A stretch of DNA of 37,354 bases from Nanobdellota archaeon (GTDB lineage Archaea; Nanobdellota; Nanobdellia; Parvarchaeales; Parvarchaeaceae), in assembly GCA_021799085.1 (NCBI GenBank), contig JAJZBD010000002.1, forward strand, positions 1 through 37,354, in the 5' to 3' direction. Within the stretch, counting starts at the first letter, position 1. Each line of letters starts with the position of its first letter. The notes under the pieces were generated by a model that was given only the letters and a program-made list of their open reading frames with translations, did no database searches and was not told the origin of the DNA. The position numbers and the translations under genes were made by a program. Shown here piece by piece: positions 1 through 8,860 of this stretch.

Positions 1-124
1 TCAAACCAAACAAGTTGGATTTAGATGAGATTGTCGTTATGCGATAACCGAATCTAGGTTCAGTGAGTAGGGTTAAGTCGCCACAAGGTAGCCGTATGGG
101 AACATGCGGCTGGATCACCTCCTT
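1..124 (+). rRNA. 16S ribosomal RNA, 3' end (partial)
   Basis: The first ~124 bases carry the conserved end of small-subunit rRNA: the GTCGCCACAAGGTAGCC block near 75-94 and the terminal GGATCACCTCCTTT, whose CCTCC is the anti-Shine-Dalgarno at about 118-122. The mature 3' end is approximate. Several genes in the window have matching AGGAGG-type ribosome sites (psmA, fau-1, rpoL), which fits. The gene enters from outside the window. Only ~90 bases separate it from nrdJ, and no spacer tRNA or 23S gene follows, so the small and large rRNA genes are not in the usual tandem here. Confidence 0.96.
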
Positions 125-214
125 TAATTAAAAATCAGAGAGAGGTCATATTTATGTGCATTAACATCATCTGCATACTTTTGATTACATAATTTTATTG
201 GGGAGGGGGAGTTT

Positions 215-2497
215 ATGATAGATTTACCTAAGGAAACTTTAGAATTTTTTGATAACGATGAATTAAGAGCCAGGATTTTTTATGAAAAATATTCGCTTTC
301 TGATATTGAAGGGAATAGAACGGAAAAGACTCCTTTGGAAATGTGGAAAAGGATTTCAAGAGAATTAGCAAGCGTAGAGAAGGAAGACAAAAGAAAAGAG
401 ATAGAAAAGAATTTTTATTGGCTATTAGAGGATTTTAAGTTTGTTCCGGGTGGAAGAATTCTATTTGGAGCAGGTTCAAATCACAAAGCTACACTGCTTA
501 ACTGCTATTATCTTCCAATAAAAAAGGATTCATTAGAAGGAATATATGACACTGCCAAGGAGATGGCTAGGACTTATTCGTATGGTGGTGGTGTAGGTAT
601 AGACATCTCAATTTTAAGGCCAAAGGGCTCGGCGGTAAACAACGCTGCAAGATTCTCAACAGGCTCTATATCTTTCATGGAACTTTATTCTGTTACTACC
701 GGCATAATAGGCCAGACTGGAAGAAGGGGAGCACTGATGATAACTTTAGATGTTACACACCCTGATATAGAGGATTTTGTTACAATCAAAAAAGACAAGA
801 AAAGCGTCAGGTATGCAAACATAAGCGTTAAGGTATACGATGATTTCATGGAGGCTGTTGAAAATGACAAGCCTTTTACCCTATATTTCAAGAATGACAA
901 AGTCGAATTTAAGAAGGAGATAAAGGCAAGAGACCTTTGGAAGAAGATAATTGACACGGCAGTAAATACTGGTGATCCTGGTATAATGTTCTGGGACAGG
1001 ATGAAAAGTGAATCGCCAACAGAATACGATGATAGAATAAAAATTATGGGAACTAATCCGTGCAGCGAACAACCTTTAGAAAATTATGGTGCATGCGATT
1101 TAGGAGCGATAAACCTTGATTATTTTGTAAAGAACCAGTTCACAGAAAACGCAGAAGTGGATTGGGAAAATTTAGATAAAACTATACGTTACGGGGTGAG
1201 ATTTCTCGACAATGTATTAGATTACAGCTACGACAGACATGCTCTAAAAGAGCAGGCAGAAGAAACCGTTTATGCCAGAAGAATAGGCTTGGGCATAATG
1301 GGCCTTGCAAACATGCTCATAAGCATGAATCTAAAATATGACAGTGAAAAAGCAATAGAATTTGTTGATTATTTGATGAAGAGAATAAAAGAAACAGCAT
1401 ATGATGAAAGTTCAAACTTGGCAAAAGAAAAGGGGTCATTTCCTGCCTTTGTTGCAGAAAAGCACCTACAAAGAAACTTTGTAAAGAGGCTTGACAAAAG
1501 CATTTTGGAAAAGATAGAAAAGAACGGATTAAGGAATTCATGTATACTTACGGTTGCTCCAACCGGGTCCATTTCTTCCATGGCAGGCGTTAGCGGCGGT
1601 ATAGAGCCGATATTTGCTTTGAGCTATACCCGCAGGTCAGAATCATTGTCTGAAGAAAAATTTGAAGTTCTTGATCCATTTGTGAAAAGATACATGGAAA
1701 AATTTGGTATAAAAGATAAGAGCGAACTACCCGAAACATTTGTTACGGCACATAAAATTGACCCGTTTTTCAGGGTAAAGATGCAGGCCGCTATACAAAA
1801 ACATATTGATTCCTCGATTTCGTCAACCGTAAATTTATCGGCAGATACGGATGCAGATACTGTTGACAAAATATATAGATATGCATGGAAACTCGGCTGC
1901 AAATCAATAACAGTGTATAGGGAAGGTTCAAAGGAGGATATATTGAAGGCTACGGATGAAAAACCGTTGGAAAAAGCTGAGAAATCTGTAGAGAAATTGA
2001 CAGCTGAAGAGGAAAGACCTTTCATGTTAAACGGAACAACGATAAGGATGCCTACTTCTCAGGGCAAGATGTACCTCACTGTCAATAAGGATGAGATTGG
2101 AAAGATAAAAGAGGTTTTCATAGATATGGGCAGATCTGGAGAAACAGAAAAGAGTTTTACAGAGGCACTTGGAAGGCTGATAAGCATATATCTGCAATCA
2201 GGCGGTGATGTAAACAGGGTTATACGTACATTGAAAGGGATAAAAGGCGGGAATTCGCTTTGGTTCAACGGTATACAGATATTTTCAATACCTGATGGAA
2301 TAGCAAAGGCAATAGAGCTTACTTTAAAGAATAGGGATATAGAAAGGGAAAACGAAACACTGCATGGCGTTTTGAAAAACGACGATAAGTTAGAGAATGA
2401 GAAAGCTACTGTGTGCCCAGAATGCCACCAGAAAACGCTTATTTTCGAGAACGGCTGCTTTATCTGTAAGAATTGCGGATACACCAAGTGTGAATAA
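215..2497 (+). CDS. nrdJ: Adenosylcobalamin-dependent (class II) ribonucleoside reductase
   Basis: Makes deoxyribonucleotides from ribonucleotides using a B12-generated thiyl radical, so it needs no oxygen and no small subunit. The 760-residue protein shows the NCYYLP segment (Cys97), the active-site NPCSE motif at 281-285 (Cys283 as thiyl radical site, Glu285), and CDLGAINL with Cys294; by family analogy Cys97 and Cys294 are the redox pair. The PTGSISSMAGVSGGIEP loop also matches the family. A TSCPD-like region and a C-terminal Cys-rich ribbon (CPEC, then CKNCGYTKC, about 731-760) probably relay electrons to the active site. The start is supported by the purine-rich ribosome site GGGGAGGGGG at 200-209. 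It lies directly behind 16S rRNA. It implies cobalamin uptake or synthesis in the cell; no such gene is in the window. Confidence 0.95.
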   Translation: MIDLPKETLEFFDNDELRARIFYEKYSLSDIEGNRTEKTPLEMWKRISRELASVEKEDKRKEIEKNFYWLLEDFKFVPGGRILFGAGSNHKATLLNCYYLPIKKDSLEGIYDTAKEMARTYSYGGGVGIDISILRPKGSAVNNAARFSTGSISFMELYSVTTGIIGQTGRRGALMITLDVTHPDIEDFVTIKKDKKSVRYANISVKVYDDFMEAVENDKPFTLYFKNDKVEFKKEIKARDLWKKIIDTAVNTGDPGIMFWDRMKSESPTEYDDRIKIMGTNPCSEQPLENYGACDLGAINLDYFVKNQFTENAEVDWENLDKTIRYGVRFLDNVLDYSYDRHALKEQAEETVYARRIGLGIMGLANMLISMNLKYDSEKAIEFVDYLMKRIKETAYDESSNLAKEKGSFPAFVAEKHLQRNFVKRLDKSILEKIEKNGLRNSCILTVAPTGSISSMAGVSGGIEPIFALSYTRRSESLSEEKFEVLDPFVKRYMEKFGIKDKSELPETFVTAHKIDPFFRVKMQAAIQKHIDSSISSTVNLSADTDADTVDKIYRYAWKLGCKSITVYREGSKEDILKATDEKPLEKAEKSVEKLTAEEERPFMLNGTTIRMPTSQGKMYLTVNKDEIGKIKEVFIDMGRSGETEKSFTEALGRLISIYLQSGGDVNRVIRTLKGIKGGNSLWFNGIQIFSIPDGIAKAIELTLKNRDIERENETLHGVLKNDDKLENEKATVCPECHQKTLIFENGCFICKNCGYTKCE

Positions 2498-2511
2498 TTA
2501 ATAAGTCAAAG

Positions 2512-2529
2512 CTATGCATTTGTGCATAG
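2512..2529. other. Perfect stem-loop between nrdJ and rpoL
   Basis: CTATGCA and TGCATAG form a perfect 7-base-pair stem with a four-base TTTG loop, 14 bases after the nrdJ stop and 31 before rpoL. No T-run follows, so it is not a typical archaeal terminator. It may be an mRNA-processing or stability element, or chance. Confidence 0.4.
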
Positions 2530-2560
2530 AAAACTATTAAAATAAAAGGAGGCTATTTAA

Positions 2561-2839
2561 ATGATGGAAATAAAGGTTTTGGAAAAGAATGAATCATCTA
2601 TAAAATTTAGAGTGCAAGGCGGCACTCAATCTGTTCTTAATCTCATAAAAGAGGAAGCAGATTCGTTTGATGAAGTAACTTTTGCAGGCTTTGTGATGGA
2701 GCACCCATTAGAAAAATCATCTATTTTTGTCATTAAAACTGGGGGAAAAGATGCCGAAAAAGTGCTTAAAAAGATAATTGAGAAAACAGAATCCGATTTA
2801 AAGGAAACAAAGAAGGAATTAAATTCCTTATTCAAGTAA
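2561..2839 (+). CDS. rpoL: DNA-directed RNA polymerase subunit L (Rpo11)
   Basis: A 92-residue protein of the archaeal Rpo11/eukaryotic RPB11 family. It pairs with subunit D in the alpha-like assembly platform of RNA polymerase. The family pattern is clear: N-terminal MEIKVLEK strand, then LNLIKEEA helix, FAGFVMEHP (the conserved hP-like heart) and a long C-terminal helix. Length is normal. An AGGAGG site lies 8 bases before the first of two adjacent ATG codons, so the MM start is chosen. The signal peptidase gene begins three bases after its stop, suggesting cotranscription. Confidence 0.88.
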   Translation: MMEIKVLEKNESSIKFRVQGGTQSVLNLIKEEADSFDEVTFAGFVMEHPLEKSSIFVIKTGGKDAEKVLKKIIEKTESDLKETKKELNSLFK

Positions 2840-2842
2840 AAA

Positions 2843-3415
2843 ATGAAAAAACAAGAAAAAGAATCCTTTGCAAAGAAATTAGTAACTGGAAATAGCCCTT
2901 ATTCCATTATCTTTTACATAGTCGTTTTTTACATTCTATTTGTATACGTGGCTTTGCCTTCAGTCTATGCCTTCACACCTGTAAGCTACATAAGCGCAGT
3001 TGTATCCGGCAGCATGGTACATCAGCAGCCGGAGATAAACTCAACATATTATGGTTGGCTGGAATCGCATGGATACAACATGTCTGCAGTCAAAAGCTGG
3101 CCATTTCCTAACGGTATAAACATAGGTTCATTGGCAGTAGCGTACAAAGTTCCTGCTTCACAGATAAAAGTTGGAGATGTCATAATCTACCATATAAATT
3201 ATGAGGGGTTAAACGAAGATATTATACACAGGGTTGTAAATGAAACGGAGGTAAACGGCACATACTACTACACTACAAAAGGCGATGCAAATCCATTCTC
3301 TCTTCCATTTGAGTATAACATACCTTATAGCCATGTAGTCGGTAAGGTAGAATATGTTATCCCTTATTTAGGTTATCCAAAATACTTAATCTATTCTATT
3401 TCGCAGGATATGTAA
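2843..3415 (+). CDS. Signal peptidase I, archaeal/ER type
   Basis: Membrane-bound peptidase that removes signal peptides from exported proteins. One transmembrane segment (about 20-43) is followed by the Box B serine in VVSGSM (Ser57). The ER/archaeal-type histidine replaces the bacterial lysine in IIHRV (His129), and the KGDAN box carries Asp148. A hydrophobic stretch lies near the C terminus (about 170-185). An insert between Ser57 and the VGDVIIY strand is longer than in minimal SipW-type enzymes. It starts three bases after rpoL with no separate ribosome site seen, so it is probably translated by reinitiation. Likely substrates here include the thermopsin-like and other exported proteins. 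Confidence 0.88.
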   Translation: MKKQEKESFAKKLVTGNSPYSIIFYIVVFYILFVYVALPSVYAFTPVSYISAVVSGSMVHQQPEINSTYYGWLESHGYNMSAVKSWPFPNGINIGSLAVAYKVPASQIKVGDVIIYHINYEGLNEDIIHRVVNETEVNGTYYYTTKGDANPFSLPFEYNIPYSHVVGKVEYVIPYLGYPKYLIYSISQDM

Positions 3416-3455
3416 TCCAATAAGTATTTATCTTAATAAGATTTAAGGATTGTTT

Positions 3456-4013
3456 ATGAAAAAAGTTATAATACTAACTGGGATGCCAGGCAGCGGGAAA
3501 TCAACCGCTGCAATCGAATTTCAAAAACTAAACGTGCCTGTGATAGGTATGGGCGATGCGGTGAGGAAAGAAATGAGAAGACGGGGAATTGAGATAAACA
3601 ACAGGTCAATACGCCTCTTCTCAAAAAAGATGACAAAAGAGCATGGAAACAAATACGTTATTGGCTTAGTCAAAAAAGAATTAATTGAAGTGTTTAAAAA
3701 TACAAACATTGCAGTGCTCGATGGTTCAAGAAGAATGTCAGAGGTCGAAGAAGTTAAAAAAGAAGGCTACAAGCCGATAATCTTGGGCATAATAGCTGAT
3801 AAGCAGGTAAGATTCAGAAGAATAGTTAAACGAAAAAACGAGAGCGATTTTTCGTCTTACAGCGAATTTGAATGGCGTGAGAAACTCGAATTGGGCTATG
3901 GAATCGCAGAAGTCATAGCATCAGCCGATTACTACATTGATAACATGAGCAGCAAGGGAAAATTTCTTAACGACATAAAAAAGTTTCTTTCTAAAGTCAA
4001 AGCTCTAAAATAA
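3456..4013 (+). CDS. UPF0200 family P-loop nucleotide kinase-like protein
   Basis: A 185-residue P-loop protein with Walker A GMPGSGKST near the N terminus, followed by IGMGDAVRKE, the layout of the archaeal UPF0200 group related to adenylate and dephospho-CoA kinases. The exact substrate is unknown. The ATG at 3456 is preferred over a TTG six bases upstream because the protein then begins directly with the first strand (KKVIILTG). An AT-rich TATA-like stretch about 25 bases upstream fits a leaderless transcript. Its last 17 bases overlap the end of the convergent glucosidase gene. Confidence 0.78.
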   Translation: MKKVIILTGMPGSGKSTAAIEFQKLNVPVIGMGDAVRKEMRRRGIEINNRSIRLFSKKMTKEHGNKYVIGLVKKELIEVFKNTNIAVLDGSRRMSEVEEVKKEGYKPIILGIIADKQVRFRRIVKRKNESDFSSYSEFEWREKLELGYGIAEVIASADYYIDNMSSKGKFLNDIKKFLSKVKALK

Positions 4014-5865
4014 ACCGGTCAGACAGCTCTAACAATCCATAGTTTGATTTTACATTACCGTCGTTTATCTCTAATTCTATCCTTTTTCCCCCAAGATTTA
4101 AGTCCTTTCTAGCTTTTATTTCATTTCGTTTCTTTATCGCCATTTCATTATTTGGAACATCAGGTTCTATGCCCATAACGTATCTCTCTGCTATGTAAGG
4201 TATCAATCCTATAGACCAGGCTTGCGATGGGCATCCTTTGGGGCTGCCATCTGGCTGAAAGATCTCATTTATTCTGGAAGAGCACTGTGCATTATCATTT
4301 TTTTCTTTAAGTATTGACAGCAGTTTTTTGCCAAGCTCGTTTTTTCCGTTTTCAAACGCAACGGCTGCGAACATTTCCGTTAGAAAAGGCCAGATGGCCC
4401 CTGTCTGGTAGCCGTTAAAATCAAATGTTCTGTCGTTCTTTGATACAGACAAAATACCGTATTCGGAAAGCATGTTGTCTTCTATGTTTTTTATTATCTT
4501 TTCCTTCTTGTCTTTGTCAACAACATCAAAGTACAGTGCGAATATCTGATTTGCGCTGTTTATGTCCTTGTCTTTTTGGTCCATTAAGTGGTCTTCTCTG
4601 AACATGCTGTTAAGGTTTTTCTTCAAAGTATCTGCCATCTCCTTTGCCGTTTGGTCCTTAAACAGCGAATAAAACGCATACATTGCTTTTGCCCAGATTG
4701 CTTGTATCTCAACTGAAAATTCTCTATTAATTGAATCCATCCAGGTTTCATTTCCTTTGTCATGTATGAACCCGTTTTCCATCCATCCACTGCATGTTTT
4801 CATTATTTCCTCTTTTTTGTCAGCAATCAAATCAATCAATGAATTATCTGCAGTGTACTTGAAGTATTCATATAAGTCTATAAGGAAAAGGCCAAGAACA
4901 TCCTTTGGATATAAACTGCCGTTCATTGTATTTGGTAATCCTTTATCATCTATTTTATATGCTATTTTTAACAGTAAATCCCTCACAAACGAAAAGTTGC
5001 CCATAGAGAGAAAGGAAGGCAAAACAATCAAAGTATCCCTCAGCCAAAACTCATTGAAATAAGGAAAGCCTGCATAAAATTCTTTGTCATTGAAGTTAGT
5101 GTATGAGTAAATGCTGTCTATCGAATCCATTACAAATCCCTTATCGATTACGTTTACATCGAATTTTTTGCTCTCACTTTTAATTATTTCACCGTATTCT
5201 TCTGCGTATTTTATCTTGTTTTTTATAAGTTTGTAAATTGAATCAAAGTCCATTTCCTTGCTGGAAAAGAGGATATCATAGGTTTCATTTGCTTTTAATT
5301 CACAGGTAATGTTTCCGGGCACATACTTGTTCTGTACTTCTCCTTTGTCTAAGTAATGCGTCAGCCCCATTTTTAAGGCGTATAACCCCGGGGAATGTAT
5401 TCCATAGTATTCTTCTTTTTCAAACTTTCCATTGGAAAAGTAAACACATGCAGTTTTACCGTTGAATTCGGCCTTTATCCCGTTTTTTATATCCATTAAA
5501 TTATATCTTTTCCCTTTTTCATAGTTTTCATCTCTTTTTCTTATGTTTATTCCGATTTCACAGGTTATTGTGGAATCAAAGCTCGGAGTTACAGAAACTA
5601 AAACAGAGTCATCGTAGCATTTAACTTCTTCTATCACCTTTCCATTTGAAGTTTCAAACAGCAGAGTTGAAAATTGCGAATTGTAAAATGAAAACTTTTT
5701 GAAGTTGGCCTCTGACAGGAATTCATCTCCAATTTTAAAGGCAAAGTAATCAAAATATTTCTGGCTTCCTTTCCATATGCCGCACCATTTAGAGCCGAAC
5801 TCACCGTTATTGAATCTAAATAAAAACATCCCATTTTTGGACATCACATGAATGATAGGCTCCAT
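3997..5865 (-). CDS. Amylo-alpha-1,6-glucosidase (glycogen debranching enzyme, GDE C-terminal type)
   Basis: A 622-residue cytosolic glycoside hydrolase predicted to remove 1,6-branches from glycogen or related glucans. An N-terminal beta-rich region (about 1-230) precedes an (alpha/alpha)6-barrel. Barrel motifs seen are GFPYFNEFWLRDTLI (266-280), ETWMDS (373-378, probable catalytic acid region), NQIFALYFD, YQTGAIWPFLTEMF and QAWSIG. These match the debranching-enzyme C-terminal family (GH133-like). There is no 4-alpha-glucanotransferase domain, as is usual for archaeal forms. A TATA-like ATAAATTTTA lies about 27 bases upstream on the minus strand. It is divergent from the DUF72 gene, with a ~97-base shared promoter region. 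Confidence 0.85.
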   Translation of the reverse strand: MEPIIHVMSKNGMFLFRFNNGEFGSKWCGIWKGSQKYFDYFAFKIGDEFLSEANFKKFSFYNSQFSTLLFETSNGKVIEEVKCYDDSVLVSVTPSFDSTITCEIGINIRKRDENYEKGKRYNLMDIKNGIKAEFNGKTACVYFSNGKFEKEEYYGIHSPGLYALKMGLTHYLDKGEVQNKYVPGNITCELKANETYDILFSSKEMDFDSIYKLIKNKIKYAEEYGEIIKSESKKFDVNVIDKGFVMDSIDSIYSYTNFNDKEFYAGFPYFNEFWLRDTLIVLPSFLSMGNFSFVRDLLLKIAYKIDDKGLPNTMNGSLYPKDVLGLFLIDLYEYFKYTADNSLIDLIADKKEEIMKTCSGWMENGFIHDKGNETWMDSINREFSVEIQAIWAKAMYAFYSLFKDQTAKEMADTLKKNLNSMFREDHLMDQKDKDINSANQIFALYFDVVDKDKKEKIIKNIEDNMLSEYGILSVSKNDRTFDFNGYQTGAIWPFLTEMFAAVAFENGKNELGKKLLSILKEKNDNAQCSSRINEIFQPDGSPKGCPSQAWSIGLIPYIAERYVMGIEPDVPNNEMAIKKRNEIKARKDLNLGGKRIELEINDGNVKSNYGLLELSDRFILEL

Positions 5866-5962
5866 ATTTATCAGTGTTTTTCATAAAATTTATCCTTTTC
5901 AAAGGTTCAAAATGACAATAAATATCACAAATCTTAAAATAAGATGCTTTTTAGCAATATCT

Positions 5963-6673
5963 ATGAAGATATTTGTAGGAACCTCGGGATGGAATTACAG
6001 CTGGAACAGTGAGAATACCCTAGATTGGTACATTAAGGATACAAATTTTAATGCAATAGAACTGAATTATAGTTTTTACAGATTTCCAACCATTAAGTCA
6101 GTACTTTCATGGAAAGCTTTTGGAAAGGGCATATCTTGGTCAGTTAAGATGAACCGCATAGTTACACATCGTTTAAGGCTAAACGAAAATTCATACAGAT
6201 ATGTGAAGGATTTCCTAGAAATATTCAGAAAATCAAAGCTTACTCTTGACAATATCCTTTTTCAGCTTCCGCCTTCAATGAGCATTAAAAACATTGACAG
6301 AATTGTTAAAATTGCAGACTTAGCTGGAAGAGATAGAGCGGTATTTGAGGCAAGGAACATAGCTTTTTTTGATGAAAACGTTTACAAATTACTTAGAAAA
6401 AAAGGAATAACGCTTGCAAGCATAGATTCACCGATCGGTAACTTTTACATTAAAACCACAGACAAGGTATATTTGAGGATGCATGGCAGAAAAACTTGGT
6501 ATAGCTACAGATATTCTAGGAAACAGCTTATCAATGCACTTGAAAACATAGAAAAATTAAAACCAAAGTCAATGTACGTGTTTTTTAACAATACAGATAT
6601 GTTTTATAACGCAAAAATGTTTGTTGATATTATAAATGAAAAGTATGGAAGTCTTTTACGTAACAAGCAATGA
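5963..6673 (+). CDS. DUF72 (YecE-like) family protein
   Basis: A 236-residue TIM-barrel-like protein. The N-terminal KIFVGTSGWNYSW is diagnostic of DUF72. Other family features are NAIELNYSFYRFP, FEARN and YLRMHGRKTWY. The biochemical role of the family is not established. An upstream in-frame extension exists, but the ATG at 5963 gives the family-standard N terminus and has a TATA-like AAATATCAC..TTAAAAT region 20-40 bases upstream. The 3' end overlaps the start of the HAM1 gene by 29 bases, so the two are probably cotranscribed. Confidence 0.85.
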   Translation: MKIFVGTSGWNYSWNSENTLDWYIKDTNFNAIELNYSFYRFPTIKSVLSWKAFGKGISWSVKMNRIVTHRLRLNENSYRYVKDFLEIFRKSKLTLDNILFQLPPSMSIKNIDRIVKIADLAGRDRAVFEARNIAFFDENVYKLLRKKGITLASIDSPIGNFYIKTTDKVYLRMHGRKTWYSYRYSRKQLINALENIEKLKPKSMYVFFNNTDMFYNAKMFVDIINEKYGSLLRNKQ

Positions 6674-7187
6674 TGGCAAGTTCCTTGAAGCAAGCGCAAT
6701 GCTACCTGAATTAAAGAAATTGCCCTTAGAATTGGAGGAAATGCAGTCCCTAAACTCAATAGAAATAGCAAAACAGAAGGCATTGACTGCTATGAAGAAG
6801 ACTGAAAAGAGGGATTTAATAGTAGATGACGTTTCTCTGTATTTAGAGGCACTTGATTACAAACTGCCGGGCCCACTTATAAAATGGTTCCTCTTATCCA
6901 TAGGCAGCAATGGAATTGCGGATATTGCCGAGAGATTTAAGAAATATGGCGCTTTAGCAGTTTGTACACTGTGTTATGTTGATAGCCATGGAAAAACAAA
7001 GATATTTACCGGAAAAGTGAAGGGCAAAATAGTTAAGGCAGCAAACAATTCAAATAAAAGCTGGGACTATGTTTTTCTTCCGAGTGGAAATAAAAAAACA
7101 TTCGCTGAAATGTCACTTCATGAAAAGAACCTTATAAGCCACAGAGGATTGGCAATAAAAAAACTAAAGAAATACCTAGGCATTTGA
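6645..7187 (+). CDS. XTP/dITP pyrophosphatase (HAM1/RdgB family)
   Basis: Hydrolyses non-canonical purine triphosphates (XTP, ITP, dITP) to monophosphates, cleaning the nucleotide pool. The 180-residue protein shows the family sequence in order: VTSNDGKF near the start, VDDVSLYLEAL, LPGPLIKWFL, a GKVKGKIV strand, SWDYVFLPSG and the terminal SHRGLAIKKL. The ATG at 6645 aligns best with family N termini; an in-frame ATG at 6636 would add three residues. It lies inside the end of the DUF72 gene and its last 12 bases overlap a convergent membrane protein gene. A second, unrelated ITP/XTP-type phosphatase (YjjX family) lies at 29360-29887. Confidence 0.9.
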   Translation: MEVFYVTSNDGKFLEASAMLPELKKLPLELEEMQSLNSIEIAKQKALTAMKKTEKRDLIVDDVSLYLEALDYKLPGPLIKWFLLSIGSNGIADIAERFKKYGALAVCTLCYVDSHGKTKIFTGKVKGKIVKAANNSNKSWDYVFLPSGNKKTFAEMSLHEKNLISHRGLAIKKLKKYLGI

Positions 7188-8090
7188 GTATTTCTTTAAC
7201 GCTATCTTCATAGCATTTCTATACGAAACGAAGCCTATTATAACTACCACAAAAATGACTATAAAGAAGCCTATACCTAAATCATGCAGGTTATGGATTT
7301 GTAAGGGAGTTATAACCCCGAAGGTAAGTATCTGCGGAAATATGATTATGCTTACGCCCGCTATGACGAATGCCAAGCCACCGTAAAGTAGCACACTAGA
7401 AGATATGTACCTTGCGATGAACTGCAGTCCTTTCATACTTATCTTTTTTATCTTCCTTATCCAAGTTCCGAACAAAGCCCCAAAAGTAAATTGCATGGTC
7501 ATTGTTCCCAATCCAAACATCAATCCAGGAAGGAATGCAACATATGCATTTGGCATATTGGGTACAAATATAAAGTAAATGATCAATGCAAATGCTCCGA
7601 ATCCAAAACCAGCTATGAGACCATGAATAAATGCCATCCATGTTTTCACATCCTTTTTGTAAAAATCAGTATCTTTGTGCCTAAACTTTTTCTTTAATTT
7701 TTCGCTTATCCACTCATTAACTTCTACATGCGGGTAAAAACTTCCATATTTTACGTAGTGTCCAGCGATATACATTACTGACCCAACTATTGAATATACT
7801 ATTCCAAAGAAAAGCGGAGAGGAAATGAAGTCCTTAAAGGCATACAATCCGAATGCAAAAACAAAGAATATTATCTCAGACATCAATGCCCTTTGCAGAG
7901 TAAACCCTGCAGAAAATATTGCACCAACCTCTGCACCTTTTTTAGTGCTTCCACTACCAACGGCATATGAAAAGGTTATCGGCCAAGTATGCTCATCCGG
8001 CGTTATACCATGTACTATTCCTAGCAAATAGGACAGGAGCAGTGTGATATAAACACCCTCATATACAGGATTAAATAAATTTATTGCCAT
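7176..8090 (-). CDS. Polytopic membrane protein with HGITPDEH motif, possible metal transporter (NicO/UreH-like)
   Basis: A 304-residue protein with about seven hydrophobic segments. The first helix carries GIVHGITPDEHTW (His-x4-Asp-x-His, about 25-35) and a later helix carries FIHGLIAGFGFG. Similar His/Asp signatures occur in nickel/cobalt transporters of the NiCoT/NicO group (HX4DH), so metal transport is a reasonable but unproven guess. The middle contains a charged cytoplasmic loop (about 128-150). It converges on and overlaps the HAM1 gene by 12 bases. Confidence 0.6.
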   Translation of the reverse strand: MAINLFNPVYEGVYITLLLSYLLGIVHGITPDEHTWPITFSYAVGSGSTKKGAEVGAIFSAGFTLQRALMSEIIFFVFAFGLYAFKDFISSPLFFGIVYSIVGSVMYIAGHYVKYGSFYPHVEVNEWISEKLKKKFRHKDTDFYKKDVKTWMAFIHGLIAGFGFGAFALIIYFIFVPNMPNAYVAFLPGLMFGLGTMTMQFTFGALFGTWIRKIKKISMKGLQFIARYISSSVLLYGGLAFVIAGVSIIIFPQILTFGVITPLQIHNLHDLGIGFFIVIFVVVIIGFVSYRNAMKIALKKYSNA

Positions 8091-8208
8091 TTATAATAAA
8101 GAATTTAGCCTATGCTTTAACTTACCTCATTTATCTAGTAACTTTTTTTCTATTTAAATCTTTCTTTGATTTATGGTATTTCTGTAGCTGTATAATTATT
8201 ATTTTAAC

Positions 8209-8222
8209 TATGAAATTTCATA
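8209..8222. promoter_or_regulatory. 14-base perfect palindrome before the HAD gene
   Basis: TATGAAATTTCATA is a perfect inverted repeat ending 7 bases before the HAD phosphatase ATG, downstream of an AT-rich TATA-like stretch (about 8190-8205). It sits where the transcription start of a near-leaderless mRNA would be, a position suited to a repressor. AT-rich palindromes arise by chance, so this is tentative. Confidence 0.3.
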
Positions 8223-8229
8223 ATAATTA

Positions 8230-8859
8230 ATGATAAAAGGGATTGCTTCTGATTTAGATGGAACTTTGATAGATACGGCAAAACTGCTTGCAGAGGCCTG
8301 GGAAGAAGCCTTTAAGTCAGAAGGTATAGATGTAGGCTATAGTGAGCTTTACAAAAATACAAAAGGGATATCATCTAAAGACATAATCCGCAAGTACAAA
8401 AAAGAAAGCAGTCCAGAGGATCTAAGCAGGATAAAAGAAAAAAGAAAATCAAATTTTATAAAGCTTGTAGATCAAGGCAGTCAACTTCTTTATCCTGAAA
8501 CCCTTAAGGTTATAAATGAAATAAGGAGCAGAAACATAAAATTTGCTATTTCTACCGGCATGTCAAAGGACCTTCTTGGTAGAGTATTAAAGTTATCAGG
8601 ACTAGACAATATGGTAGATGCAGTTGTAAGTTCTGATGACGTTAAAAATGGAAAGCCCGAACCGGACATTTTCTTAGAAGCCTTTAAGAGAATAAATGTA
8701 GATCCCAAAGACGGCATGGTGGTTGGAGACAGTGAAAATGACATTATGCCGGGAAAGAAGATAGGGTCTTTTACGGTCTTTATATCAAGAGAAGGCAATA
8801 AGTCTAGTATGGCAGATGCAAACATAACTAATTTAGAGGAGCTTCTGAGGTTTTTGTAA
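8230..8859 (+). CDS. HAD-superfamily phosphatase (phosphoglycolate phosphatase-like)
   Basis: A 209-residue haloacid-dehalogenase fold hydrolase. Motif I is SDLDGTL (nucleophile Asp8, acid/base Asp10), motif II is the ISTG segment, motif III Lys lies in KNGKPEPDIF, and motif IV is VGDSENDI. An alpha-helical cap follows motif I, as in the phosphoglycolate phosphatase/beta-phosphoglucomutase group. The substrate cannot be read from sequence. The ABC ATPase gene begins one base after its stop, so it heads a probable three-gene operon with the exporter. Confidence 0.85.
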   Translation: MIKGIASDLDGTLIDTAKLLAEAWEEAFKSEGIDVGYSELYKNTKGISSKDIIRKYKKESSPEDLSRIKEKRKSNFIKLVDQGSQLLYPETLKVINEIRSRNIKFAISTGMSKDLLGRVLKLSGLDNMVDAVVSSDDVKNGKPEPDIFLEAFKRINVDPKDGMVVGDSENDIMPGKKIGSFTVFISREGNKSSMADANITNLEELLRFL

Positions 8860-8860
8860 C

